A DNA stretch of 64,000 nt. It comes from Desulfosporosinus sp. FKB. GTDB taxonomy: Bacteria > Bacillota > Desulfitobacteriia > Desulfitobacteriales > Desulfitobacteriaceae. The stretch covers positions 1-64,000 of the forward strand of contig NZ_NADJ01000033.1 in NCBI RefSeq assembly GCF_002196705.1, written 5' to 3'. Positions 25,509 to 33,915 of the stretch are shown here, one piece after another. Position 1 is the stretch's first letter; each line of letters begins with the position of its first letter. The notes under the pieces are model-generated. The model worked only from the letters and a program-made list of their open reading frames with translations, searched no databases and was not told where the DNA came from. Made by a program: the position numbers and the translations under genes.

Positions 25509-28181
25509 GTGAATTGTTATCAAAAAGAAGCCCAAGCAGTTATTGCCGAATTGAAGAGTGACGAAGAAAGTGGATTATCTTCTTCTGAAGTTAGAGCAAG
25601 AATTCAGCGTTACGGGAAAAATGTTTTTACTCCTAAGCCCAAAGAGAGCCTTCTTGTCAAAATTATGGAAAGCCTGAAAGAGCCTTTAATTATAATCCTA
25701 TTGATATCAGGGGTAATATCATTATTAATGGGTCACCTTCCGGATGGGCTGGGAATCTTCGCCGCTGTTCTTATAGCCACGACTATTTCCGTGATTCAGG
25801 AAGGCAAATCGGATAAAGCCTTCGAAGCCTTGGCTAAACTGAGTGAGGATGTTCTGGTGAAAGCAGTGAGAGACCGCCAGATAATCCATATACCGCAAAG
25901 TGAGCTTACCATCGGTGATATCATCCATTTAGAAACAGGGGAAAAAGTTCCGGCAGATGCCAGAGTTATCCATTGTTCAAATCTCGGAATTGATGAATCC
26001 CTGCTTACCGGTGAAGCAGAATCTGTTACCAAAAAATCCAAGCCTATAGAGCGGGAAAACTGTCCCTTGGCTGAACAAACCAATATGTTGTTCTCAGGCA
26101 CTATGGTCATCGAAGGAAGAGCTATTGCGTTAGTAACTGCTGTAGGCGATCAAACTGAAATGGGCAAAATTGCTGAGGAGTTAAAGGGGGAGACGACGGC
26201 TCAAACTCCCCTGCAAGAGAAATTAGCGGATCTTGGCAAGAAAATCTCAATTATTGGATCGATAGTAGCTGCTGGGATTTTTCTTTTCGAGTTGTTAATC
26301 ATGTATCGACAAGGCCTCCTTGTTCCGGGTAATATTACTTCAGCCCTGCCGGGAGTTAAAGACGCTTTTATCACTTCCGTGGCCCTTATCGTGGCGGCAG
26401 TTCCGGAAGGCTTACCCACTATGGTGGCAATTACCCTTGCTTTTAACATGCAGAAAATGGCTAAAAATAATGCTTTAGTCCGTAAGTTAATCGCCTGCGA
26501 AACTATTGGTTCTGTGAATGTCATATGTTCCGATAAAACAGGAACCTTAACAGAAAATAAGATGACAGTGGTAGAGGCTTGGTGTAACGGTCAAGAGTCA
26601 TCAGCGGTGAGCCTGAATTGTCCTGCATTATTGGAGAATTTGTGTCTCAATACGACAGCAGATATCACGAAAAAGGATAGTCATTATACGTTTCTGGGAA
26701 ATCCAACGGAATGTTCTCTTCTTGTCTATGCTGATACGAATCAAATTAACTATCGCGACTATCGCAAACAGTTTGGCGAGCCTGTTGCCGAATACAATTT
26801 CACGTCAGCAAGAAAAATGATGTCGACGGCTTATGAAATGGCAGATGGCTACCGTATTTATACCAAGGGCTCCCCGGAAAAAGTCCTTAAGATCAGTGAT
26901 AGAGTCCTGGTGAATAATGAGATCGTTCCTTTGACCCAGGAACACAAAGATAGAATTGAAGCTGGAATTAAAGAACTTCAGGATCATGCGCGGAGAGTAT
27001 TAGCCTTTGCTTACACCGATTTTAGAGCAGAGCCTCAATGGGAAGATATTTACAATGTGGAAAAAAATCTTATTTTTACAGGCTTTGTTGGAATTGAAGA
27101 TCCTTTGCGCAAGGACGTCAAGGAGGCTATCGATCAGTGCCGCCGGGCTGGTATTGCGGTCAAAATTTTAACCGGGGATAACATTAACACTGCTAAAGCT
27201 ATCGCCGATCAACTGGGAATTATCCGCAAGGATTCTCTGGTTCTCGAGGTTACAGATATTGATGCCATGAGTGATGAGGAACTGAAAAGCAAACTCAGTA
27301 ACATTGTTGTCATAGCGCGTTCAAATCCTACGGCTAAAATGAGAGTTGTTAAATTGCTGCGTGAAAACAATGCTTCCGTCGTTGTTACCGGTGATGGCAT
27401 CAACGATGCTCCCGCTTTGAAAGCGGCTGATGTCGGAGTTGCTATGGGAATTACCGGAACTGAAGTTTCCAAGGAGGCTTCTGATATTGTCTTATTGGAT
27501 GATTCATTTTCCAGCATCGTCAAAGCTATAAAGTGGGGGCGAGGCATTTATGAAAACTTTCAGCGCTTCATTCAGTTTCAGTTGACTGTTAATATTGTAG
27601 CCTTCATTACAGTTATTTTGGCAGAAATCATAGGTTATAAAATGCCGTTTACAACTCTGCAATTGCTGTGGGTAAATATTATAATGGACGGACCGCCGGC
27701 CTTAACTTTGGGTTTAGAACCACCCAGACAACATTTGCTTGAAAAACGGCCCATTAAACGAAATGCCTCTATTGTTACGAAAGATATGTTATTCAAAATC
27801 ATTTCCAATGGTTTGTTTATCGTGGCAGCCTTAATTTTCCTTCTGAAAACTCAAATACTTGGGGGAAGTGAAGCACAGCAATCGACCATTGTCTTTACGT
27901 CGTTTGTACTCTTCCAGTTATGGAATGCTTTTAACTGCAGAGAATTTGGAGTAAAAAGCATCTTTCCTTATATTCATAAAAATAAAACTATGCTCGGTGT
28001 AGTATTTCTAACCTTTTTAATTCAAATTATGGTTACTCAATTTGGCGGGCAGGTATTTAAAACAGTTCCTCTTGAAGTATATTTATGGGTAAGAATGCTT
28101 GGGTTTACGTTTAGTATTGTTGTGTTCAGTGAGCTATTGAAACTTATGATGAGAGGCGGGCAAAAGTTCATTAAAATTTAA
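25509..28181 (+). CDS. P2-type cation ATPase (Ca2+/Mn2+ efflux)
   Basis: An 890-residue ion pump with the full P-type order: actuator TGEAES near 170, PEGLP in helix M4, phosphorylation site SDKTGTLTEN (Asp342), GDGINDAP near 628 and the M6 motif NIIMDGPPA. Sequence type is the Ca2+-ATPase (P-IIA) group, which also exports Mn2+. The upstream yybP-ykoY riboswitch favours Mn2+ export as its main role. GTG 25509 is used, with AAAGGAGG eight bases upstream; an ATG two bases earlier is followed at once by TGA. Monocistronic. Confidence 0.93.
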   Translation: MNCYQKEAQAVIAELKSDEESGLSSSEVRARIQRYGKNVFTPKPKESLLVKIMESLKEPLIIILLISGVISLLMGHLPDGLGIFAAVLIATTISVIQEGKSDKAFEALAKLSEDVLVKAVRDRQIIHIPQSELTIGDIIHLETGEKVPADARVIHCSNLGIDESLLTGEAESVTKKSKPIERENCPLAEQTNMLFSGTMVIEGRAIALVTAVGDQTEMGKIAEELKGETTAQTPLQEKLADLGKKISIIGSIVAAGIFLFELLIMYRQGLLVPGNITSALPGVKDAFITSVALIVAAVPEGLPTMVAITLAFNMQKMAKNNALVRKLIACETIGSVNVICSDKTGTLTENKMTVVEAWCNGQESSAVSLNCPALLENLCLNTTADITKKDSHYTFLGNPTECSLLVYADTNQINYRDYRKQFGEPVAEYNFTSARKMMSTAYEMADGYRIYTKGSPEKVLKISDRVLVNNEIVPLTQEHKDRIEAGIKELQDHARRVLAFAYTDFRAEPQWEDIYNVEKNLIFTGFVGIEDPLRKDVKEAIDQCRRAGIAVKILTGDNINTAKAIADQLGIIRKDSLVLEVTDIDAMSDEELKSKLSNIVVIARSNPTAKMRVVKLLRENNASVVVTGDGINDAPALKAADVGVAMGITGTEVSKEASDIVLLDDSFSSIVKAIKWGRGIYENFQRFIQFQLTVNIVAFITVILAEIIGYKMPFTTLQLLWVNIIMDGPPALTLGLEPPRQHLLEKRPIKRNASIVTKDMLFKIISNGLFIVAALIFLLKTQILGGSEAQQSTIVFTSFVLFQLWNAFNCREFGVKSIFPYIHKNKTMLGVVFLTFLIQIMVTQFGGQVFKTVPLEVYLWVRMLGFTFSIVVFSELLKLMMRGGQKFIKI

Positions 28182-28305
28182 ACATTTAGTTTTTCGGGTT
28201 GAAGAGATTAGAGTTGAAAGAGATTAGATTGGTAAAGCTATGTTATAAGATTATTTGTTAGGATCAATTATCAATTAGAATTGCTTACCTTCATATTAAT
28301 TCAGT

Positions 28306-28340
28306 AGGGAGTATCTATATAACAAGGATACTCCCTGTTT
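28306..28340 (+). terminator. terminator after P-type ATPase
   Basis: A perfect 10-bp stem (AGGGAGTATC / GATACTCCCT) with an 11-base loop and a short GTTTGT tail. It lies 125 bases after the ATPase stop; the sequence between shows no gene. Confidence 0.6.
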
Positions 28341-28366
28341 GTCGTTTCGTTCAAATATCCAGAAAA

Positions 28367-28465
28367 CTATAGATCCATGAGGAAGGCAGCTTTGTCCACA
28401 AGAATAAACTCTCCACTCTCGCCGTCAATGGTTTCGGGAAGACGCGTGCATCCATGGCCTTCGGT
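28367..28465 (-). pseudogene. possible C-terminal protein-coding remnant
   Basis: On the minus strand a 32-codon frame reads TEGHGCTRLPETIDGESG and then EFILVDKAAFLMDL before TAG. Composition looks protein-like, unlike the AT-rich surroundings, but there is no start codon or upstream extension. It may be the leftover end of a deleted gene. An overlapping frame from an ATG in the same stretch is also possible. Weak call. Confidence 0.25.
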
Positions 28466-28478
28466 TCACCTCAGGCTA

Positions 28479-28506
28479 TTATACAAATGTTTACAAAACC
28501 TTAACG
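28479..28506 (+). promoter_or_regulatory. PhoP-box-like array upstream of gntR
   Basis: Hexamers TTATAC (28479), TTTACA (28490) and TTAACG (28501) are spaced exactly 11 bp apart. This matches the B. subtilis PhoP pattern of TT(A/C/T)ACA repeats with five-base spacers. A TATAAT -10 element follows at 28527-28532. Part of a set with arrays at 29317 and 29910. Confidence 0.6.
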
Positions 28507-28555
28507 TTCAAGGGTAGGTCTTTTAGTATAATAAGCTTGAAAGTGGGTGCCTAAT

Positions 28556-29260
28556 ATGTCTCATGAAATAGAAATAGTCGATAAGTTAATTGCTTTAATG
28601 TCCTCAGGAAAATACAACGCCCATGATAGACTGCCCTCGGAGAATGAAACTGCTGATAGTTACGAGGTTCCTCGAATTACAGCGCGGAAGGCCTATGAAA
28701 GACTTGAAGAAATGGGATATATTTATAAAAAACAGGGAAAAGGGAGCTACGTCAAAGACAGATATCAGCAAATTGAACTTGTTCTGACAGGAGATGTGAG
28801 TTTCAGTCAAAAAATGATCGAGAAAGGATATGACTTTCAATCGAAAACGATCTTTTGCCAAGAAATTAAGTACAACAAGAAAATTTATAATTACTTAGAA
28901 ACTGCTAAAGAGGATAAGATCTTCAAAGTCGGAAGGTTAAGGTATATTGACCGTCAGCCGATAGCGCTTCATGTCTCTTATGTTGCTAAATCGGTCTTTG
29001 AGGATATTGATGACGTCGGAAGGGATATAACCTCGATGTTTCAGTATTATTACAGTAAAGGGTATACACAATTTGACTCTAAACCCAGCGTCTTAAGTGT
29101 TTCTTTTCCCACCGCGTCTCAGAGAATGTTGTTTAATTGTCCGCATTTGATTCCTCTCTTAGTTTTGGAATCGGGTTGTATGGATAAGAAAACAGGTAAG
29201 GTATTGGAATACCTCAAAATTTATTATAGAAGCGATTGCTTTTCTTATGTTATACCGTAA
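28556..29260 (+). CDS. GntR/HutC-family regulator (PhnF-like)
   Basis: An N-terminal GntR winged helix (KYNAHDRLPSENETADSYEV, residues 19-38, then ITARKAYERLEEMGYI) is joined to a C-terminal UTRA ligand-binding domain (about 75-230). This is the PhnF architecture, usually a repressor of phosphonate or phosphate-ester genes. It precedes the C-P lyase operon by about 0.75 kb with one small gene between. ATG 28556 is preferred; GTG 28547 overlaps the GTGGGTG that would be its ribosome site. It sits behind a PhoP-box-like array, so it may itself be phosphate-regulated. Confidence 0.88.
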   Translation: MSHEIEIVDKLIALMSSGKYNAHDRLPSENETADSYEVPRITARKAYERLEEMGYIYKKQGKGSYVKDRYQQIELVLTGDVSFSQKMIEKGYDFQSKTIFCQEIKYNKKIYNYLETAKEDKIFKVGRLRYIDRQPIALHVSYVAKSVFEDIDDVGRDITSMFQYYYSKGYTQFDSKPSVLSVSFPTASQRMLFNCPHLIPLLVLESGCMDKKTGKVLEYLKIYYRSDCFSYVIP

Positions 29261-29316
29261 ATATCAATTAACATAAGACGTTAGTACGATATGGTCAATG
29301 GTTAAATAACCCTAAA

Positions 29317-29359
29317 TTAATATGTGGTTAATACATTGTTTACATCAATGATCTATAAT
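29317..29359 (+). promoter_or_regulatory. PhoP-box-like array and -10 upstream of Cys/His-rich gene
   Basis: TTAATA (29317), TTAATA (29328) and TTTACA (29339) repeat at 11-bp spacing, followed nine bases later by TATAAT at 29354-29359. Direct placement over the -35 region is typical for PhoP-activated promoters. Confidence 0.6.
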
Positions 29360-29483
29360 TAGACGAAATTCATAACAAAGATCAGTGGTCATATTTTCTG
29401 CAAGTGGTAAGACGACCCCGATGGAAATCTAAAAAAGTAAAAGAAATAAAATTTGATATGGAAAGTAAAGGGGAGTAGTCTAA

Positions 29484-29795
29484 TTGAGAACGAAAGAAGA
29501 GTATTACGAGTTGGTTTTAAACAATAGAAAAATCGCTAGTGACCCATTGAACCTTAAGTGCACATGTACCGAAGTTCTTTGTGAATGGCATGGACGCTGC
29601 CGGGAATGTGTTGCTTTACATAGATATCATCAAGATCATGTTCCAGCCTGTTTTCAGGCTTTCATTAACGATAAATTAAAGGATATCGTTAAAATTGGAG
29701 AAATGACCGCCGAAAGAAATAAAAAGACACCAACAGAATACAGACTCTATGTTAAGGAACAAGACCAACTTTTACGCTCTCGCCCGGAGTCCTGA
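29484..29795 (+). CDS. Cys/His-rich small protein in phosphonate locus
   Basis: A 103-residue protein with a compact metal-site-like cluster: CTCTEVLCEWHGRCRECVAL at about residues 26-45, then HRYHQDHVPAC. Six or seven Cys and four His in about 35 residues suggest a zinc or Fe-S site. The C-terminal 40 residues are charged and helical. TTG 29484 follows AAAGGGGAG. Similar proteins exist in anaerobic Firmicutes under vague names; I do not know a function. Its own PhoP-like array and position between gntR and phnG tie it to phosphonate or phosphate-starvation metabolism. Confidence 0.75.
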   Translation: MRTKEEYYELVLNNRKIASDPLNLKCTCTEVLCEWHGRCRECVALHRYHQDHVPACFQAFINDKLKDIVKIGEMTAERNKKTPTEYRLYVKEQDQLLRSRPES

Positions 29796-29827
29796 CTTAA
29801 TAAGTTTAATAAGCGATTGTATTACAT

Positions 29828-29894
29828 AAAGCGGCATTTCCAAGGGTTATTTGCTGAACTGACAGCAAATAACCCTTGGAAATGCCGCTTTTTA
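29828..29894. terminator. 29-bp perfect hairpin
   Basis: Two 29-base arms (29828-29856 and 29863-29891) pair perfectly around a six-base loop (AACTGA), with A- and T-runs at the ends. It ends the preceding small gene and lies just before the phnG promoter. The arm length and perfection are far above those of an ordinary terminator. Confidence 0.9.
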
Positions 29895-29909
29895 GTTCAC
29901 TCCAGTTTC

Positions 29910-29948
29910 TTTACGAAGATTTAACGGAGTTCATACAGAGCTTTAACA
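29910..29948 (+). promoter_or_regulatory. four-repeat PhoP box upstream of phnG
   Basis: TTTACG (29910), TTAACG (29921), CATACA (29932) and TTAACA (29943) repeat at exactly 11 bp. Four half-sites are the complete PhoP box in B. subtilis. A TATGCT -10 candidate follows at 29969. An inverted repeat AACTTG-GCAA-CAAGTT (29954-29969) overlaps that -10 and could be the GntR operator. Confidence 0.7.
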
Positions 29949-30014
29949 CAGCCAACTTGGCAACAAGTTATGCTCATGTTGTAAAGAGAATCGCTTACAA
30001 AGGAAGGCTTAAGC

Positions 30015-30440
30015 ATGATTAGAAAAAAGAGAACCGAGATCTTAATCAAAGGCTCTGAGGAAGTTTCTACAAAATTGGCCCAGGAAATACTTCAGGCCTA
30101 TGACGTCAAGACCATTGAAGCAAGCAAGAATAGTTTAGTCATGGTAAAAGTTCGGGAGAGCGCTCAGCGAAGCTTATTTTACTTAGGTGAGGTACTTATT
30201 ACCGAATGTAAGGTGATGATCAACGGGTTTTTGGGAATTGGTATGGTCAAAGGGCATGAACCAAGCTTAGCCTATAACCTGGCAATTGTTGATGCGGCCT
30301 ATAATGGGGATTTGCCAGAGACCAAAGCATGGACTAAGGCCTTATTGCTGGAAGAACTTCACATTAACGAAAACTATGAGGCACTAAAGAGGCAAGTCTT
30401 AAAAACAAAAGTTAACTTTGACACCATGGATGTTCAATAA
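30015..30440 (+). CDS. phnG: phosphonate C-P lyase subunit PhnG
   Basis: A 141-residue PhnG protein, one of the four core subunits (GHIJ) of carbon-phosphorus lyase. With PhnH and PhnI it forms the complex that attaches phosphonate to ribose of a nucleoside triphosphate. Family features include the opening RKKRTEILIKGSEE and the central INGFLGIGMVKGHEP. ATG 30015 has AAAGGAAGG upstream. First gene of the catalytic operon, behind a four-repeat PhoP box. Confidence 0.93.
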   Translation: MIRKKRTEILIKGSEEVSTKLAQEILQAYDVKTIEASKNSLVMVKVRESAQRSLFYLGEVLITECKVMINGFLGIGMVKGHEPSLAYNLAIVDAAYNGDLPETKAWTKALLLEELHINENYEALKRQVLKTKVNFDTMDVQ

Positions 30441-30456
30441 GAGGAGGGGTATGCAG

Positions 30457-31053
30457 ATGAAACTTGATCTCGTTCATGATATCCAAGCAGCTTATCGCAA
30501 AACGCTTGCTTCCATGTCTCGGCCAGGCTTAATCAAAAACCTCCGTGATCAGGCAGATAAGGTGGCCATGGAGATTGACTGTTTTAACTCAACCCTGGTA
30601 TTGGCCCTGATGCTCTTCGATACAGAAGTAACCTTCAAAATATGCTCTGAACATGAAGCTGAGATGGCCAAACTTATTAATCAGTTAACGTACGCCAAAG
30701 CAACGGAACTGGAGAGTGCCGATTATATTCTGATCTTACATGACTCGAAACCGGGGGATTTGGAGAAGGCTTTTCAAATGGCCCGCAGCGGGGATTTGCT
30801 GGACCCGCACAAAGGTGCAACCTTGATCATTGAAACAGACGTTGTGTGTAATGATCGGAATCTCACTCTGAAAGGGCCTGGAATCGAAAAAGAAAACTAT
30901 ATGGATGTAACGCTGACCGATCAGTGGGTCGATTGGCGAGAAGAAAAAAACTCTGAATATCCTTTGGGAATTGATTTAATCTTTACAGATCGGGAGAATA
31001 ACATTTTGTGCCTCCCGCGGACAACTCAAATTATAAAACAGGTGGTTGGATAG
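30457..31053 (+). CDS. phnH: phosphonate C-P lyase subunit PhnH
   Basis: A 198-residue PhnH subunit, a fold related to PLP enzymes but without PLP, part of the GHIJ core. The start MKLDLVHDIQAAYRKTLASM and the conserved SRPG match the family. ATG 30457 is chosen: GAGGAGGGG lies seven bases upstream, whereas ATG 30451 is too close and the longer frame runs into phnG. The stop codon abuts the ATG of phnI. Confidence 0.92.
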   Translation: MKLDLVHDIQAAYRKTLASMSRPGLIKNLRDQADKVAMEIDCFNSTLVLALMLFDTEVTFKICSEHEAEMAKLINQLTYAKATELESADYILILHDSKPGDLEKAFQMARSGDLLDPHKGATLIIETDVVCNDRNLTLKGPGIEKENYMDVTLTDQWVDWREEKNSEYPLGIDLIFTDRENNILCLPRTTQIIKQVVG

Positions 31054-32190
31054 ATGGGGTATGTTGCTGTTAAAGGCGGGACTCTTGCCATTGAGGAATC
31101 GCTGAAACGACTAAAATATGAGCGGTTAAAAAAGGGAGCCGTTGTCGATTGTCAGAGAATTGAAAGTGGAATGCGCTGCTTAATTGACCAAGTTATGTCG
31201 GAAAGCAGCCTATATAATGAAACGTTGGCCGCGTTGGCCATAAAGCAAGCGGAAGGAAGTCCTGAAGAAGCTGTCTTTTTAATGAGAGCCTACCGTTCAA
31301 CTCTGCCGCGCAATCATTATTCCCGCATTGTTGAGCCTGAAGACATGATGGTTGAACGCAGAATATCCTCAAGTTTTAAAGATATACCCGGCGGACAGAT
31401 TTTAGGTGCGGCTAATGATTATTCTCATCGTTTGCTTGACTTTAACTTGAGTGAGGAAAGGGATGAAGAGGCAATCAATTGGGTAGGTGATTATGTCCTG
31501 GAAGGCGGAGAAGTTAACGATAGAACAGATTTAGCTAATTTACCCAAAGTCCTGGATTATCTGCGGGAAAATGGCTTGATGTCAGTTTGTGATAATGATA
31601 ACCGTGAACCGGATGATGTTACAAAAGAGAGTCTCCAGTTTCCGGCGAGCCGAAGTGAACGTCTGCAGATTTTAACACGAGGGCAGACAGGAGCTGTTAC
31701 GTCTCTGGGGTATGTAGCCTTGCGCAGTTCCGGAGCTCTCCATCCTACGGTGGGGGAACTGCGAATGGGAAATCTGCCTCTTTATGTGGACAATCCCTTT
31801 AATGAACAAAATGAAAAAGATGATGGTTACTACATCGGCGAAATTAAAGTCACGGAAGTCGAGACGTTGTTTCCGGAAGATATTCAGAACACCAACGGCG
31901 AAAAAGAGATTGAATTTAAGCTCGGCTATGGACTTTGTTATGGCCAAAATGAGACAAAAGCAATTGCCATGAGTATTCTTGACCGGTGTTTAGAAGTGGG
32001 TGAATCAGAGCATGCCATTAATGACGAGGAGTTTGTCCTGCTGCATATAGATTCCGTCGAGTCTTCGGGTTTTATATCGCATCTAAAATTGCCGCACTAT
32101 GTAACGTTTCAGTCCAAGTTAGACAGCGTGCGACAATCGAAAAAAGACCTGCCCCAAACCAAGGGAAACAATGAGGAGCTGCAGTCATGA
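31054..32190 (+). CDS. phnI: phosphonate C-P lyase subunit PhnI
   Basis: A 378-residue PhnI, the subunit with nucleosidase/transferase activity that displaces adenine from ATP by phosphonate to give ribose-1-phosphonate triphosphate. The start MGYVAVKGGTLAIEES and the segments RGQTGAVTSLGYVALR and LGYGLCYGQNETKAIAM are family hallmarks. ATG follows the phnH stop directly, and the 3' end overlaps phnJ by four bases, so the three genes are translationally coupled. Confidence 0.95.
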   Translation: MGYVAVKGGTLAIEESLKRLKYERLKKGAVVDCQRIESGMRCLIDQVMSESSLYNETLAALAIKQAEGSPEEAVFLMRAYRSTLPRNHYSRIVEPEDMMVERRISSSFKDIPGGQILGAANDYSHRLLDFNLSEERDEEAINWVGDYVLEGGEVNDRTDLANLPKVLDYLRENGLMSVCDNDNREPDDVTKESLQFPASRSERLQILTRGQTGAVTSLGYVALRSSGALHPTVGELRMGNLPLYVDNPFNEQNEKDDGYYIGEIKVTEVETLFPEDIQNTNGEKEIEFKLGYGLCYGQNETKAIAMSILDRCLEVGESEHAINDEEFVLLHIDSVESSGFISHLKLPHYVTFQSKLDSVRQSKKDLPQTKGNNEELQS

Positions 32191-33032
32191 ACATTGAGTA
32201 TAATTTTGCTTTTTTTGATGAAGGGTCTAAACGGGAAATTAGACGAGCAACCTTAAAAGCCATTGCCATCCCAGGTTATCAGGTGCCTTTTGCTTCCAGA
32301 GAAATGCCCATTGCCAGAGGATGGGGAACAGGAGGACTTCAGTTAACCCTTTCCCTGGTGGGGAAAGAAGATAGTCTGAAAGTTATTGACCAAGGCTCTG
32401 ATGAATCGGTAAATGCCGTCAATATTAAGAAACTTATTGTCCTGACGACTGGAATTGGTGTTACAGATGAAACGGCTGAAGCGACCATCATCCAATCGAG
32501 ACATCGGATCCCCGAAACCCCGCTGCAAGAAGATCAGATCCTGGTTCTCCAAGTACCGATACCAGAACCTCTTAGGTATTATGAACCGAGTGAATATGAA
32601 ACTAAAAAACTTCATGCTGAGCATGAATACAGTGGCGCTTGGCTCATGCTTTTTGAGCAGATCGTGAACTATGGGGCCATGTCCACAGGAGCAGATCATC
32701 CTGTGATGGTTCACAGCAGATATGTGATGGCTCCCAGCCCTATTCCGAGATTCGATAATCCCAAGCTAAACCAGAATAACGCCTTGATTCTTTTGGGCGC
32801 CGGCCGTGAAAAGAAGGTTTATGCAGTACCTCCCTACACAAAGGTTGCGTCTCTGGATTTTGAGGACTATCCCTTTAGGGTTGAAACCTTTCAGGATAAG
32901 TGCTGCAGATTATGTGGAGCTAAGGACGTATTTCTGGATGAACTATTGAATGATATTACGGGTGAAGCCTCATATCAATGCAATGACACCAGCTATTGCC
33001 TGCAAAGAATGAATGGAAAATCAAAAGGATGA
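32187..33032 (+). CDS. phnJ: C-P lyase radical-SAM enzyme PhnJ
   Basis: The 281-residue radical-SAM subunit that breaks the carbon-phosphorus bond of ribose-1-phosphonate-5-phosphate, releasing alkane and 5-phosphoribosyl 1,2-cyclic phosphate. The Cys set that holds the 4Fe-4S cluster and the catalytic thiol is complete at the C-terminus: Cys240 and Cys243 (CRLC), Cys265 and Cys271 (CNDTSYC). The N-terminal MPIARGWGTGGLQLTL is also diagnostic. Methyl-, ethyl- or other alkylphosphonates are possible substrates. Confidence 0.96.
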   Translation: MNIEYNFAFFDEGSKREIRRATLKAIAIPGYQVPFASREMPIARGWGTGGLQLTLSLVGKEDSLKVIDQGSDESVNAVNIKKLIVLTTGIGVTDETAEATIIQSRHRIPETPLQEDQILVLQVPIPEPLRYYEPSEYETKKLHAEHEYSGAWLMLFEQIVNYGAMSTGADHPVMVHSRYVMAPSPIPRFDNPKLNQNNALILLGAGREKKVYAVPPYTKVASLDFEDYPFRVETFQDKCCRLCGAKDVFLDELLNDITGEASYQCNDTSYCLQRMNGKSKG

Positions 33033-33043
33033 GGGATTGTAAC

Positions 33044-33889
33044 ATGGACGATTTTGAACGGCCTGTTTTAGCAGTACGAAATATTAATAAACAATACGGT
33101 CAAGGATGTGTCAATTGCCGTGGGTCAAAAGGGGAGGGCTTGCTGAAAAATTATTGCCCCGTTTGCGGTACGGTATATGCCTGCAGGGATATCTCCTTTG
33201 AAGTCTATGCGGGGGAGATTTTAGGAATCGTGGGAGAAAGCGGCAGCGGAAAATCGACGATGATGGAATGCCTTTATTTTGACCAGGAAGTAAGCAGCGG
33301 CGAAGCTTATATTACCGCTTATAAAGGCGGCAAAACAAATGTCTTCAAGGAATCCTCACAGCAGAAACGATATATAAGAAATCATCTCATGGGAAAGGTA
33401 TATCAAAATCCCCTCATGAGTCTCAAAATGAATTTCTCCTCCATTGGAAATATTGCCGAGAAGCTGATTTCAGCCGGAAACAGGAATGTAGGGCAGATGA
33501 AAGTCCGCGGGGAAGAACTGTTGGAACACGTCAATATCCCTGTCTATCGTATGAAAGAAGCTCCTAAGAACTTCTCGGGAGGAATGCAGCAGAGGGTTCA
33601 AATTGCTAAAGCGTTATCGAACAATCCGCCGCTGCTGCTCCTCGATGAGGTCACGACAGGATTGGACTTATCCGTTCAAGCTAGTGTCCTGGATTTAATC
33701 AAGAGCATTCAGAGACAGTTAAAGATTTCTATGATTATCGTGTCTCATGATTTAGGTGTTATCAGGATGTTGGCTGATCGAACTCTTGTTATGCTTGACG
33801 GACAGGTAATTGAACAAGGCTTAACGGATCAAATTTTGGAAGATCCCCAGCATGGTTATACTCAGAGGCTTGTCCAATCCTTGTTATAA
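33044..33889 (+). CDS. phnK: C-P lyase-associated ATPase PhnK with Cys-pair insertion
   Basis: An ABC-type ATPase that docks on the C-P lyase core; it is not a transporter subunit. Walker A GESGSGKST, signature FSGGMQQR and Walker B LLLDEVTTG are intact. A special feature is an N-terminal insertion of about 25 residues with CVNC (22-25) and CPVC (38-41), a zinc-ribbon-like pair absent from E. coli PhnK. ATG 33044 is chosen because GAGGG precedes it; the longer frame overlaps phnJ. Gene order matches C-P lyase operons. Confidence 0.93.
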   Translation: MDDFERPVLAVRNINKQYGQGCVNCRGSKGEGLLKNYCPVCGTVYACRDISFEVYAGEILGIVGESGSGKSTMMECLYFDQEVSSGEAYITAYKGGKTNVFKESSQQKRYIRNHLMGKVYQNPLMSLKMNFSSIGNIAEKLISAGNRNVGQMKVRGEELLEHVNIPVYRMKEAPKNFSGGMQQRVQIAKALSNNPPLLLLDEVTTGLDLSVQASVLDLIKSIQRQLKISMIIVSHDLGVIRMLADRTLVMLDGQVIEQGLTDQILEDPQHGYTQRLVQSLL

Positions 33890-33915
33890 CTGCCGGCGGA
33901 TGAAGGAGATAGCAT

